The notes beneath the pieces are model-generated. The model was not told the DNA's origin, ran no database searches, and worked only from the letters and a program-made list of their open reading frames with translations. Shown here piece by piece: positions 24,889-33,538 of a stretch of 64,000 nucleotides of DNA; position 1 is the stretch's first letter, and each line of letters begins with the position of its first letter. The DNA is taken from positions 1-64,000 of the forward strand of contig JADJKB010000003.1 of NCBI GenBank assembly GCA_016706225.1, written 5' to 3'. Source of the stretch: Myxococcales bacterium (lineage in GTDB: Bacteria > Myxococcota_A > Polyangia > Polyangiales > Polyangiaceae). Both the position numbers and the translations under genes were made by a program.

Positions 24889-26151
24889 GTGGACGACTCC
24901 TGTTCGTCGCCGGCCCCTGGTCGCATTCCCTCCGAGTTCGGCTACTGGGCTCAAGTCGGCTCAGCCCGCGCCCAGCGACTCCGGCGTAGCCTGCGTATGC
25001 TTTTCAGAGTGGAGCCCAAGCTGCCCGACGATGTCGTGCGGACCTGGGCCACCACGTACTACGACGCTGATCCTGTAGCGGAGGCTTTTGTCGAGGAGGT
25101 CTCACTGCCGCGAGGGCAGACTGAAGGGCGGCGGTTGGTCGACCAAGCGCTCGCCTCGGGAGTCGATTCCGTCGCGGACGCACCGCGCTCGCTCACGCGT
25201 CTCTTTGCAGAGATGGAGACGGAGCCCGCCTGGCTCGATCCCCAGCAAGTGGCGCTTGGCGCTCGCGTCTTTCGCCGCTGGGGCACACACCTGCACGCCT
25301 TCGCCGGTGCGATCACCCTGGAGGGATACCGAGAGAACAGCGTGGCGAAGCCCCTGTGTTTCACCGGAGGCTACACGGGGTCGAGCGCCCAGCGACGTTT
25401 TCTCGAGACGGCGGCCTTCTGGGTCGATGTGGCGGAGCCGGGCGCGCTCGAACCCGGCAAGCCGGGCCGAGCTACGGCGCTCCGCGTGCGCCTGATGCAC
25501 GTCTTCGTGCGCAAACGTCTGCTCGCACATCCGGACTGGAACCTCGACGCTTGGGGCGTGCCCATCAGCCAAGCGGACGCGCTGCTCACACTGATGGGCG
25601 GCAGCTTCGTTCCGGGCTACGGGCTGCGGCTCATCGGGTACCGGACCTCCCGCGAGGAAATCCAAGCGACGATGCATTTCTGGCGCTACGTCGGGCATTT
25701 GATGGGGGTGCAACCCCGCTGGTACCCAGAAGACGTCGACCAAGCTCTGGGCCTGATGTTCACGTCGATGGTCAAGGGAGTCAGCGCCTCCGGTGACGAT
25801 GGCAAGCTGCTCGCGCATTCCTATCTCGACGCGGACACCGCGGCCGCGAGCGATTCACTCCGCCACACTCTGCTCGGTCACTTCGAGCGAGGCCTGCGGC
25901 GTGGATACGTGGGTTGTTTCGTGGCGCCGGCCACACACACGCACTTCGGGCTGCCGAGCCCGGGCCTCTGGCGACTCGCGCCGTTGTCGCAGGCGCCCCT
26001 GGTGTTCGCCCGCGAGACCCTGCGTCGGAGGTCCGCGCGCTTCGACGATCTGCTCGACCGTATAGCCCGACGCACGACCGCCCGCTGGGTCCGGTCCCGA
26101 CTCGGTGAACGGCGAGCAGAGTACCGCGCGGCAGAGAGCTTCACGCGTTGA
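24889..26151 (+). CDS. MpaB-like oxygenase (DUF2236)
   Basis: A protein of 420 residues with a GTG start. The family signature is seen in RWGTHLHAFAGAITLEGYRE, ALRVRLMHVFVRKRLLAHPD (the Arg/His segment thought to bind haem b), then WGVPISQADALLTLMGGSFV, and MHFWRYVGHLMGVQPRWYPE. Relatives include the rubber oxygenase-like and MpaB/LatA proteins, which are haem oxygenases. No signal peptide was recognised. The divergent AraC gene next to it may control it. The actual substrate is unknown. Confidence 0.75.
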   Translation: MDDSCSSPAPGRIPSEFGYWAQVGSARAQRLRRSLRMLFRVEPKLPDDVVRTWATTYYDADPVAEAFVEEVSLPRGQTEGRRLVDQALASGVDSVADAPRSLTRLFAEMETEPAWLDPQQVALGARVFRRWGTHLHAFAGAITLEGYRENSVAKPLCFTGGYTGSSAQRRFLETAAFWVDVAEPGALEPGKPGRATALRVRLMHVFVRKRLLAHPDWNLDAWGVPISQADALLTLMGGSFVPGYGLRLIGYRTSREEIQATMHFWRYVGHLMGVQPRWYPEDVDQALGLMFTSMVKGVSASGDDGKLLAHSYLDADTAAASDSLRHTLLGHFERGLRRGYVGCFVAPATHTHFGLPSPGLWRLAPLSQAPLVFARETLRRRSARFDDLLDRIARRTTARWVRSRLGERRAEYRAAESFTR

Positions 26152-26216
26152 GCCATGCGTTCGTTAGGCTGTGCATTCGCGGCTCGCTGGCGGTACGCGG
26201 GACGTGAGATTTCGGA

Positions 26217-26516
26217 AATTTCACAGGAAGGACGGAAGAGGCGGAAGATTTTTGGGATCAAACGGAGCAGAGACAATCCCTCCGCCCTCCTGCAAAATTT
26301 CTCCGCCCTCCCGCCTTCCTGTGAAATTCTCAATTCCGAATTCTCAATTCCGCCCTTCCGCCTTCCTGTGAAATTCTCAATTCCGAATTCTCAACTCCGC
26401 CCTTCCGCCTTCCTGTGAAATTCTCAATTCCGAATTCTCAATTCCGCCCTTCCGCCTTCCTGTGAAATTCTCAATTCTCTCTTTCTGCCCTCCCGCCTTC
26501 CTGTGAAATTCCTCCG
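26217..26516. repeat. 47-bp tandem repeats with an inverted left arm
   Basis: Units beginning GCCTTCCTGTGAAATTCTCA start at 26313, 26360, 26407 and 26454, exactly 47 bases apart, and a variant starts at 26495. On the left, 26217-26250 carries the inverted form (ATTTCACAGGAAGGACGGAA). The stretch is poorer in GC than the surroundings and fills the 436-base gap between the MpaB-like gene and the next membrane protein (26152-26587), which otherwise holds no gene. It could be a non-autonomous mobile element or an array able to fold into long hairpins. Confidence 0.8.
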
Positions 26517-26587
26517 CCTCGAGCGCCTGACAGCCGCGCGCGCCGCGGTCATGAGCGCCCACGCGAGGACGTGATAACTTCGCTCGG

Positions 26588-27739
26588 GTGACGAGCGCGA
26601 GCGCTTCGCTGTCCGTGCCCGAGGCACTCGCTCCGCCTGTGCCGCCCGCGAGTCGAGGCGCCGCGCTGATCGAGTTTCTGCTCGTGGGTGGCGCCACGCT
26701 AGTCCTCTTCCCGCTGCTGTGGCTGCTTCGCCGCAGCGTGGGTCTGGACTCGGCTGAGCTGGCCGTGGGCTTCGTGGCGTTTCACGCAGGCTACGTGATC
26801 AACGACCCGCATTTCTCTGTCACCTACCTGCTCTTTTACCGGGACTTCAAGCGTCGCGCTTTCGGCGGTGCCTTTGGCCCGGGCCAGCGCATTCGGTATC
26901 TGCTCTCGGCGCTCGTCGTGCCGCTGGTGCTCCTGGTCTGGGCGCTCTTGGGTTTGTGGACGCACTCGGCAACGGCGCTGGGCTCCTTGGTCCAGCTGAT
27001 GTTCTTGCTGGTGGGCTGGCATTACGTCAAACAGGCGTTTGGTGTGCTCGCGGTGCTGTCGGCGCGCCGCGGTGTGCGCTTCAGCCCCCGCGAACGGCTC
27101 GCGTTCCTCGTGCACTGCTTCGCCGGTTGGGCCTACGCCTGGTCGAGCCCATTCGACCCAGGGCGGGAGGTCGAAGAGAAAGGGGTCGTCTACACCACGC
27201 TCGGCCACCCGCATGGGCTCGAGCTCGCTACCGGCGTCGCATTCGCGCTCAGCACCGTCGGAGTTGTCTGGGTGCTCGCGGGCAAGTGGCGGGCCGAACG
27301 TCGACTGCCGCCGCTGGCGCCGCTCGCGGGCTTCCTGATCACCATCTGGATCTGGACGGTGTATTCGAGCGTCGACCCGCTGATGGTCTACGTGATCCCA
27401 GGCCTGCACTCGGTGCAGTACCTCTACTTCGTGTGGTTGCTGCGGCGAAACCAGGCGCGCGCCGCTGAAGGGCCGCCTCACTTCGGGCGTCCGGCCGCAG
27501 TTCAAATTGGCTTGCTCGCGGTGTCGGCGCTGGGGCTGGGCTGGCTCCTGTTGCGGGGCGCGCCCACGCTGCTCGACAGCCTGTTGATTGGCACGCCTCG
27601 CTCACCCGCAGCCCAAACGGACCTCGGCCCGACCCCCTATTTTGCCACGTTCTTCGCCTTCGTGAACATCCACCACTACTTCATGGACCACGTGATCTGG
27701 CGCCGCGAAAATCCGGAGACCCAGCACCTCCGTGCGTGA
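26588..27739 (+). CDS. Multi-pass membrane protein, unknown
   Basis: A protein of 383 residues with a GTG start and about eight to nine hydrophobic helices (for example LIEFLLVGGATLVLFPLLWL, YLLSALVVPLVLLVWALLGL, GSLVQLMFLLVGWHYVKQAF). Several histidines lie at helix ends: FHAGYVINDPHFS, HYVKQAFG, NIHHYFMDHVIWR near the C-terminus. Such placement recalls di-iron or haem membrane enzymes, but no family motif is complete. Related hypothetical proteins in myxobacteria are likely. The function is unknown. Confidence 0.7.
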   Translation: MTSASASLSVPEALAPPVPPASRGAALIEFLLVGGATLVLFPLLWLLRRSVGLDSAELAVGFVAFHAGYVINDPHFSVTYLLFYRDFKRRAFGGAFGPGQRIRYLLSALVVPLVLLVWALLGLWTHSATALGSLVQLMFLLVGWHYVKQAFGVLAVLSARRGVRFSPRERLAFLVHCFAGWAYAWSSPFDPGREVEEKGVVYTTLGHPHGLELATGVAFALSTVGVVWVLAGKWRAERRLPPLAPLAGFLITIWIWTVYSSVDPLMVYVIPGLHSVQYLYFVWLLRRNQARAAEGPPHFGRPAAVQIGLLAVSALGLGWLLLRGAPTLLDSLLIGTPRSPAAQTDLGPTPYFATFFAFVNIHHYFMDHVIWRRENPETQHLRA

Positions 27740-27957
27740 CCTGTTGCCTCACTCGCAGCTGGAATTCCAGGCCGGAGCGACCGACTTGAACGCGCCGTAC
27801 GCCGGCTTCTGCCCACCCGACGCATCGAGCACCCCGAAGGGCGAAACCATGCCGTCGCTCCAGCTCACTTACTGCCCGGATTTTCGGGGACTTCCGGCGG
27901 GTCGGGCTCAGAAAATGAAGCAATGCCCCAGTTGTTGCGTCATAAAAGGCAAGCGTC

Positions 27958-28488
27958 ATGCACTCGCGAACCCTCGTGCTCACGCACTGGTACTTCCCCC
28001 ACAAGGTCATCCGCTGGGAGGACGCGATCACGCTCGTCTATCTGGACAAGGTCGACGTCGTCGTTTCGTACACGGACGAGCTGCGTTCCCCCTCGACGAC
28101 CATTCGCATGCCGGCGGTCGTGCGCTTGCGCCGCAGCTTCGCCACGACCAAGCGTGGCGTGAAGTTCTCGCGGCAGAACGTGCACGTCCGCGACGGGTTC
28201 GCGTGTGTCTACTGCGGCGCAAAACCACCGCGCTCGTCGCTGACCTGTGATCACGTGCTTCCGCGCTCGCGCGGCGGCCGCACCGACTGGGAAAACATCG
28301 TGACGGCGTGCCTCGCGTGCAACGGAAAGAAGGCCAACAAGACGCCGGACGAGTCGGGGATGTGGCCGCGAAAACCCGCCGTGCGGCCGATATCGTTGCC
28401 GCTCCAACCGCCTCGTATCGACCCGGCCACTGCCCCCATCGAGTGGCGCGAGTTCACCCAGGCCCTGCCTCGCTCGGGCATGGTCTAG
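27958..28488 (+). CDS. HNH endonuclease
   Basis: A protein of 176 residues with an ATG start. The HNH core is seen around residues 80-130: FACVYCGAKPPRSS (first Cys pair), LTCDHVLPRSRGGRTDW (DH with the catalytic His), ENIVTACLACNGKKANKTP (second Cys pair and Asn). The N-terminal 75 residues form a domain with HWYFPHKVIRWEDAITLVYL, common in myxobacterial and cyanobacterial HNH proteins of unknown role. The 217 bases upstream contain no supported gene. Confidence 0.85.
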   Translation: MHSRTLVLTHWYFPHKVIRWEDAITLVYLDKVDVVVSYTDELRSPSTTIRMPAVVRLRRSFATTKRGVKFSRQNVHVRDGFACVYCGAKPPRSSLTCDHVLPRSRGGRTDWENIVTACLACNGKKANKTPDESGMWPRKPAVRPISLPLQPPRIDPATAPIEWREFTQALPRSGMV

Positions 28489-28592
28489 CCAGTCCCGAGT
28501 CTTGCGATGCTCAGATCGCGATCGTCCTGAGCGGCGAAAACCCACTTGAACTACCGGCGAGGCCGGCGGATGCCTCCTCTGGCCTGGGACGT

Positions 28593-28646
28593 GTCGCGAA
28601 TTTCTGCCAGGTCGCCCGCCGCGGGTCACCTCGAAGAGGCCCTCTC
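28593..28646 (+). repeat. Dispersed intergenic motif, copy B
   Basis: Starts GTCGCGAATTTCTGCCAGG and ends near CTCGAAGAGGCCCTC, matching copy A at 24782. It lies in the 300-base gap 28489-28788, which has no supported gene, and 142 bases ahead of the next gene on the same strand. Its function is unknown. Confidence 0.5.
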
Positions 28647-28788
28647 GCGCTCTGCGACAGCGCGCAAGGCGAGTCTAGCTGAAGCCCGTTCGTGCGCTGC
28701 TGTCCTCGAGACCGCGGCCACGCCGGGCGGTTCTGACCGACTGAGTGGCCTCTCGACGGGCCGGTGGACGCCGGCTACACAGGGACTC

Positions 28789-29484
28789 GTGCTGAAGCGC
28801 ATCGACGTCACGTTCGAGATCTGGACCTCACTCGCGGAGGCAGTCGTCGGCCCAGAGACGGTGATCGAAGGCGCTCCCCCCTGGCTCACGCTGGCCTGTT
28901 TCGCCAAGACGGATGCGCCGGAGCTCTTCCAGATCCCGACCTGGGTCGAGGAGCAGACGGAGGACGACGTGCTCGCAGATCTGCGCCGCGCGGCGATGCT
29001 TTATCGAGTTCGTGTCGCGCCGGAGACACGCCCCGAGAACGACAGCCACCTGCAGGCGGCGATCCAGGTCGCGGCCACCATCGCCGAGGCCTCCGGCGGC
29101 TGGGTGCTGGATGCGCTGGCCGAACGTGTGCTCGATGCCGAAGAAATGGAGAGCTCCTGTCAGCCAGAGATCGCCAACCACGTCAGCTACACGCTGTTCG
29201 ATCACGAAGTCCGCACGCTCGGCCTGGCCAAGCTGGGGCTGCCGGACGTCAGCCTGCGCACCGATGGCGTGGTCGAACAGCACGAAGCCACGCTGGTGGG
29301 AGTGCTCGACGCGATCACGTCGGGATTCGCCGGAGGAGTGTTTTCAATCGCTGCGCCCTTCGAGCTCGCGGGGACCTCCTTTCGCTTCGAGCTCCACGGC
29401 GACGTCGTGGTGGCCGCTCCCATCGGCATCGAGCTGGTGACCTTCGTCGCAGATCTGGCGCGCCTGGACGGCGAGCCGAACTGA
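28789..29484 (+). CDS. Hypothetical soluble protein
   Basis: A protein of 231 residues, GTG start with AGGG ahead, beginning MLKRIDVTFEIWTSLAEAVV. It has alternating helices and strands: PPWLTLACFAKTDAPELFQI, AAIQVAATIAEASGGWVLDA, FELHGDVVVAAPIGIELVTF. The composition is acidic and cytoplasmic. I do not recognise a domain. It is transcribed towards the pirin-like gene with one base between the stops. Confidence 0.65.
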   Translation: MLKRIDVTFEIWTSLAEAVVGPETVIEGAPPWLTLACFAKTDAPELFQIPTWVEEQTEDDVLADLRRAAMLYRVRVAPETRPENDSHLQAAIQVAATIAEASGGWVLDALAERVLDAEEMESSCQPEIANHVSYTLFDHEVRTLGLAKLGLPDVSLRTDGVVEQHEATLVGVLDAITSGFAGGVFSIAAPFELAGTSFRFELHGDVVVAAPIGIELVTFVADLARLDGEPN

Positions 29485-29485
29485 A

Positions 29486-30505
29486 TCAGTCCATACGCTC
29501 GACGCGGCCGTCCGCGTGCCGGGCGAAACGGCCTTTTTCCGCGCCGTGGACCGGGTCGTCCGACGGCCAAGGCCAACCGCCGAAGCGCGTGGTTTGGTAG
29601 TCACGAATCGCCTGGCGGATCTCCTCCGGCGAGTTCATCACGAACGGACCGTGTTGCACGACCGGCTCGCCGATCGGGCGCCCCTGCAGCAGCAGGAGCT
29701 CCGTCTCGCCGTCGCCGGCCTGGAGCGTCAACTCTTCCTCACATTGCACTAGCGCCGCGGCGTGGTCAGCGAGCGTGTGGGACCCGATCTCGAGCTTCGA
29801 GCCCCGGAAGAAGTAGAGGGTCCGCGCCGTCTCGGGACCGGCTGCCGGCGGCAATCGAAAGCTCGCGCCGGCCTGCATGCGCAGTGACCAGATCGCGACG
29901 TCGGCCTCGGCGTGTGCGGCCCAGGAGCTTGGCGGGGGTGACGGTGCCCGCCGACCGTCGTAGTCGCCGGCGATGACGCTGACCTCGGTGCTCTTGCCGC
30001 CAGCGTCCAGAGCGCGAACCACCGGGATCTCCTTGGCCCAGAGCATCGAGAAGTGAGGCTCGACCAGCTTGTCCCGGCGCGGCAGGTTCAGCCAGATCTG
30101 GAACAGCTCGAGCGGGTTCGGCTGTTCGGTGTCGAGCAGCGGGAACATCTCCGAGTGCACGATGCCCGCTCCTGCCGTGAGCCACTGCACGTCGCCCTCG
30201 CCAAAACGCGCAGCCGCGCCCAGCGAGTCGGAGTGATCGATGAGCCCCCGGCGCACGATGGTCACCGTCTCGAACCCACGATGCGGGTGCTGGGGAAACC
30301 CCGGCACGTCCTGGCCGTGGTACATGCGAAAGCCGTCCTTCACCACGAAGTCCTGGCCGAGATTTCTGCCCGCGAGGGAGGTGGCGGGACCAAACCGCCC
30401 GTTGCCACGCGGGTAGGCGTCGTCGTGGTGCACACAAAAGAGGAACGGGTCCGCCGTCACCCAGGGAAACCCGAGCGGCATCGTGTCGAGTACGGGGCTC
30501 TTCAT
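29486..30505 (-). CDS. Pirin-family cupin protein
   Basis: A protein of 339 residues. The N-terminal cupin shows GFPQHPHRGFETVTIVRRG with the two His of the metal site, and QWLTAGAGIVHSEMFP, the second conserved segment of bacterial pirins. The C-terminal cupin follows (SLRMQAGASFRLP; LQGRPIGEPVVQHGPFVMNS). Pirins can act as quercetinases or redox-sensitive regulators. No signal peptide, so cytoplasmic. Stands alone on the minus strand. Confidence 0.85.
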   Translation of the reverse strand: MKSPVLDTMPLGFPWVTADPFLFCVHHDDAYPRGNGRFGPATSLAGRNLGQDFVVKDGFRMYHGQDVPGFPQHPHRGFETVTIVRRGLIDHSDSLGAAARFGEGDVQWLTAGAGIVHSEMFPLLDTEQPNPLELFQIWLNLPRRDKLVEPHFSMLWAKEIPVVRALDAGGKSTEVSVIAGDYDGRRAPSPPPSSWAAHAEADVAIWSLRMQAGASFRLPPAAGPETARTLYFFRGSKLEIGSHTLADHAAALVQCEEELTLQAGDGETELLLLQGRPIGEPVVQHGPFVMNSPEEIRQAIRDYQTTRFGGWPWPSDDPVHGAEKGRFARHADGRVERMD

Positions 30506-30550
30506 GGCGCGAAATTGTAACGCGCTCGGCGAAATCTCAAAGGGGGCACT

Positions 30551-31321
30551 TCAGTGCAGCGTGAAGGCGATGCCGATGCTGGGGTAGAGGTAGCTGTACT
30601 TCACGCTGGCCCCGCCCGCATCTTGGCTCATCGACGAATAGAGGATCCGACCGAAGGGTCCAATGCTCCACTCGTTGGCGACCCAGAAGTCGTAGCCGGC
30701 CCCGATGGCCAGCATGGTGCCGCTCGGATCATTGCCACCGCTGTTGCCATTGTTGTTCACGAAGTCCACGGTTCCGAAGCCGACCATGCCCAGAAAGTGC
30801 AGGCCCTCTTTGGGGTTCAAGTAGAAGTCGCCGAAGAGGCCGACCCCGGCAAAGAGCAGCGTGCCGTTGGCGGTGCCCTTGAGGGACCCCGCTTCGATGG
30901 TGGGGTCCGACGTCCGGCCCGCGATCAGCGCACCGCCAATGGCCAGCCCCTTGATGGGTGAGCCGCCGAACATGAGGTCGAAGCCGGAATGAAATCCGCT
31001 GAACTTGGTCTCGGTCGCCGTGTCGGCACTCATCATGAGCGGGCCGCCGTTGAGGCCGATGCGAAAGAAGAAACCGTCGTGGGTGTGAGCTCCACCGGAC
31101 TCGGTGTGCTCCATCACCGGCGCGGGGCCCGGCGCTGGACCCGGCTGCGGGGCGGCGGCGGCGGCCGGCTCGGCGGCGGGGGCAGTCGCGCCAGGGGGCG
31201 GAGGTGGCGCGGGCTCGGTCGCGTCGGCGGGTGGCAGGGTTTCGCCCGCCTGCTGAGCCAGCGAGAGCGCCGCAAACGACGAGAGCAAGGCAACGATTGA
31301 AGCGCTGAGGATGACCCGCAT
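30551..31321 (-). CDS. Outer-membrane beta-barrel-like secreted protein
   Basis: A protein of 256 residues. A signal peptide (MRVILSASIVALLSSFAALS) and a Pro/Ala-rich linker come first. Then follow alternating beta strands (FFFRIGLNGGPLMM, GLAIGGALIAGRTSDP, GTLLFAGVGLFGDFYLN) to a terminal YPSIGIAFTLH, ending in an aromatic/hydrophobic pattern typical of outer-membrane barrels. The start was placed at the second ATG because the longer form breaks the signal peptide. It is divergent from the desaturase operon. Confidence 0.75.
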   Translation of the reverse strand: MRVILSASIVALLSSFAALSLAQQAGETLPPADATEPAPPPPPGATAPAAEPAAAAAPQPGPAPGPAPVMEHTESGGAHTHDGFFFRIGLNGGPLMMSADTATETKFSGFHSGFDLMFGGSPIKGLAIGGALIAGRTSDPTIEAGSLKGTANGTLLFAGVGLFGDFYLNPKEGLHFLGMVGFGTVDFVNNNGNSGGNDPSGTMLAIGAGYDFWVANEWSIGPFGRILYSSMSQDAGGASVKYSYLYPSIGIAFTLH

Positions 31322-31394
31322 GTGACCGCTCTTCCTGCCCCCATTGGGCACCAAGCAACATACACGCCCGCAACCCGGAGCCAAAATTCTATCT

Positions 31395-31423
31395 TGACAG
31401 CTCTAACTGTCACTGTTAATGCT
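31395..31423 (+). promoter_or_regulatory. Promoter with inverted repeat before the desaturase
   Basis: TGACAG (31395-31400) and CTGTCA (31407-31412) form a perfect inverted repeat around CTCTAA. The first arm overlaps a TTGACA-like -35 hexamer, and a TAATGC lies 17 bases further on as a possible -10. A MerR-type regulator is encoded at the end of the same transcript, so this is a plausible operator; the match is inferred. Confidence 0.5.
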
Positions 31424-31507
31424 GTCCCAGTTGCTCGTGGCCACCTTTCCGGCCCGAGCCGGATCAAGACGGCCCTCATGCCTGGGCCGAGAGGGAGCGG
31501 TTCACCC

Positions 31508-32656
31508 GTGCAAACCCAAGACAACAGCATTCCTGCATCAAGAAACAGCGAGCGCCTGGCCCGTTTCGGCCGAGACATCGATCAAATCAAGAAGGACGTC
31601 GAAGGAGAGCTCGGCGAGAGCGACGTGCGCCGCCTCCGGCGCCTCGACCGCTTCAGTCGGACCTGTGAGGTCACGGGGCGACTCCTGCTCCATTTCAGCT
31701 TCGAGCCGATCGGTTTTGGAGCCGGCGTCATCGCGCTCTGGCTTCACAAGCAACTTCAAGCCACGGAAATCGGACACACCGCCCTGCATGGCGCGTACGA
31801 CAGACTGCCGGTGCCCACCCGCTACCGCTCCGAGAACTTCCGGTGGCAGGTCCCCATCGACGAGGAGTCGTGGCGCTTCGGACACAACGGCTGCCATCAC
31901 GGCAACACGAACGTCGCAGGTCGTGATGCGGACATCCACTTCGGTCCCATTCGTCTGACCGAACAGACGCCGCACTCGAAGAGGAACCGCTGGCAGCTGC
32001 CGTTTGCGCTCCTGGTCCTGTTCCCCAACTTCGGGTTCCTGATGAATCTGCACTTCACGGGGCTGAGCGATCTCTACTTCGACAACGGCCTCGCACAGCG
32101 CCTCGACTTCCTGCCGGATCGCTCGCCGGCAAGCCGGCGCCTCGCCTGGAAGCGGGCGCTCAGGAAGTACGTGCCGTACTACGCCAAGGAGTATGTGCTG
32201 TTCCCTGCGCTGGCCGGTCCGTTCTTCTGGAAGGTGCTGCTCGGCAACTGGCTGGCCGAGACGCTGCGTGACGTCTACTCCGCAGCGACGATCTTCTGCG
32301 GTCACGTCGGAGAGGACGTGGCGAGTTACCCCGTCGGCACCAAGGCGCGCTCGAAGGGCGAGTGGTACGCGATGCAGGTCGAGGCCACGAACAACTACGA
32401 AGTGAGCCAGCCCATCAGCGTGCTGTGCGGGGGCCTCGATCGGCAGATCGAACATCACCTGTTCCCGAAGCTGCCGCCGGAGCGCCTGCGGCAGGTTGCA
32501 CCGCGGGTCAAAAAGGCGTGCGAAGAGCATGGGGTGGCCTACCGGACGGCCAGCTGGGGGGCCACGCTCCGCGGCGCCTTCGCCCACATCGGCCAGCTCG
32601 CGCGCGATCGCGGCGTCATGGCCCAGAGCCGCGCGGCCATCCGCGCGATGAGCTGA
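31508..32656 (+). CDS. Membrane fatty acid desaturase
   Basis: A protein of 382 residues with the three His boxes of di-iron membrane desaturases: HTALHGAYD, HNGCHHGNTN and QIEHHLFP. Hydrophobic stretches such as WQLPFALLVLFPNFGFLMNL separate them. It inserts double bonds into membrane lipid acyl chains. The GTG at 31508 lies ten bases after AGGGAG; an ATG ten codons upstream (31478) is an alternative. Eleven bases after its stop a MerR gene begins, so the two form an operon that probably senses lipid or temperature state; the latter is inference. Confidence 0.85.
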   Translation: MQTQDNSIPASRNSERLARFGRDIDQIKKDVEGELGESDVRRLRRLDRFSRTCEVTGRLLLHFSFEPIGFGAGVIALWLHKQLQATEIGHTALHGAYDRLPVPTRYRSENFRWQVPIDEESWRFGHNGCHHGNTNVAGRDADIHFGPIRLTEQTPHSKRNRWQLPFALLVLFPNFGFLMNLHFTGLSDLYFDNGLAQRLDFLPDRSPASRRLAWKRALRKYVPYYAKEYVLFPALAGPFFWKVLLGNWLAETLRDVYSAATIFCGHVGEDVASYPVGTKARSKGEWYAMQVEATNNYEVSQPISVLCGGLDRQIEHHLFPKLPPERLRQVAPRVKKACEEHGVAYRTASWGATLRGAFAHIGQLARDRGVMAQSRAAIRAMS

Positions 32657-32666
32657 GGAGTGGGAG

Positions 32667-33488
32667 ATGACCAGCGCCGAACTAGCGTTACCGTTCTCCG
32701 CCGCGACAGGAGTAGCGTCGGGCGACATGGCCGAGCCGACCCCCGACGCGGACCTGCTCACCATCGACGAGCTCTCTGCGCTGTCGCGCGTGCCCAGTCG
32801 AACGATTCGATTCTACCAATCGAAGGGCGTGCTGCCAGCACCCGAGAAGCGCGGGCGCGTGGCGTATTACCGCGCCGAGCACCAAGAGCGACTCGAGCTC
32901 ATCGCCAAACTTCAAGATCGCGGGCTCCGCATCGACGCCATCCGCGCGCTGCTCGCTCGTATCGATCGGGGCGAGGTCGACGTGGGGGAGTGGCTGGGGC
33001 TCGAAGCACAGCTGTCGGCATCGTGGGTCAACGATCAGCCGCGCACCATGACGGAGAGTGAATTGCTCGCGCTGGCCGGGCGACCACGGGCCGGACTGCT
33101 GGCGGATCTCTTGCGCCTGGAAGCGGTGAAGCGCCAGGGCGACGTGCTGCTGGTGCGAAGCCCGGGGTTGTTGTCCATCGCGCTCAAGCTCGAGGCCATG
33201 GGGGTCGATCTGCAGGCGTCCCTTGCCGGCGAAGCCATCCTGCGCAAACACCTCGCACGCGTCGCCAAAGAGCTAGCGGAGCTGTTCTTCGACCAAGCGC
33301 AACGGGGCGCCGTGGAGCCGCCTTCCGACGGGGATTGGCCGCGGCTCCTGGAGGAGCTCAGGCCTACCGGGATCGAAGCCGTGCGTCTCGTCTTCGGCCA
33401 AGAGATGGAGCGCGTGCTGCGTCGCGCGCTCGAGAGCGGCAAGCTAGCAAAGCTGCCCGCGCGCAAACGGCGACGGGATCGGCGCTGA
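32667..33488 (+). CDS. MerR-family regulator
   Basis: A protein of 273 residues. A strong AGGAG precedes the ATG. The winged helix lies at about residues 27-95: LTIDELSALSRVPSRTIRFY, QSKGVLPAPEKRGRVAYYRA, LIAKLQDRGLRIDAIRALLA. The rest is a helical effector/dimer domain of unknown ligand (RLEAVKRQGDVLLVRSPGLL, HLARVAKELAELFFDQAQ). It follows the desaturase in the same operon, so autoregulation of both through the upstream inverted repeat is likely. Confidence 0.8.
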   Translation: MTSAELALPFSAATGVASGDMAEPTPDADLLTIDELSALSRVPSRTIRFYQSKGVLPAPEKRGRVAYYRAEHQERLELIAKLQDRGLRIDAIRALLARIDRGEVDVGEWLGLEAQLSASWVNDQPRTMTESELLALAGRPRAGLLADLLRLEAVKRQGDVLLVRSPGLLSIALKLEAMGVDLQASLAGEAILRKHLARVAKELAELFFDQAQRGAVEPPSDGDWPRLLEELRPTGIEAVRLVFGQEMERVLRRALESGKLAKLPARKRRRDRR

Positions 33489-33505
33489 GGTGTCTCGGGG
33501 CGGAC

Positions 33506-33538
33506 GAGCGCTATTCCCCACGCAAGCGGGGGTCGCTC
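33506..33538. terminator. Hairpin between convergent operons
   Basis: GAGCG (33506-33510) pairs with CGCTC (33534-33538), and inside CCCC (33516-33519) pairs with GGGG. It lies between the ends of the MerR gene and the formate dehydrogenase operon and could stop transcription from both sides. No T-run follows. Confidence 0.45.
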
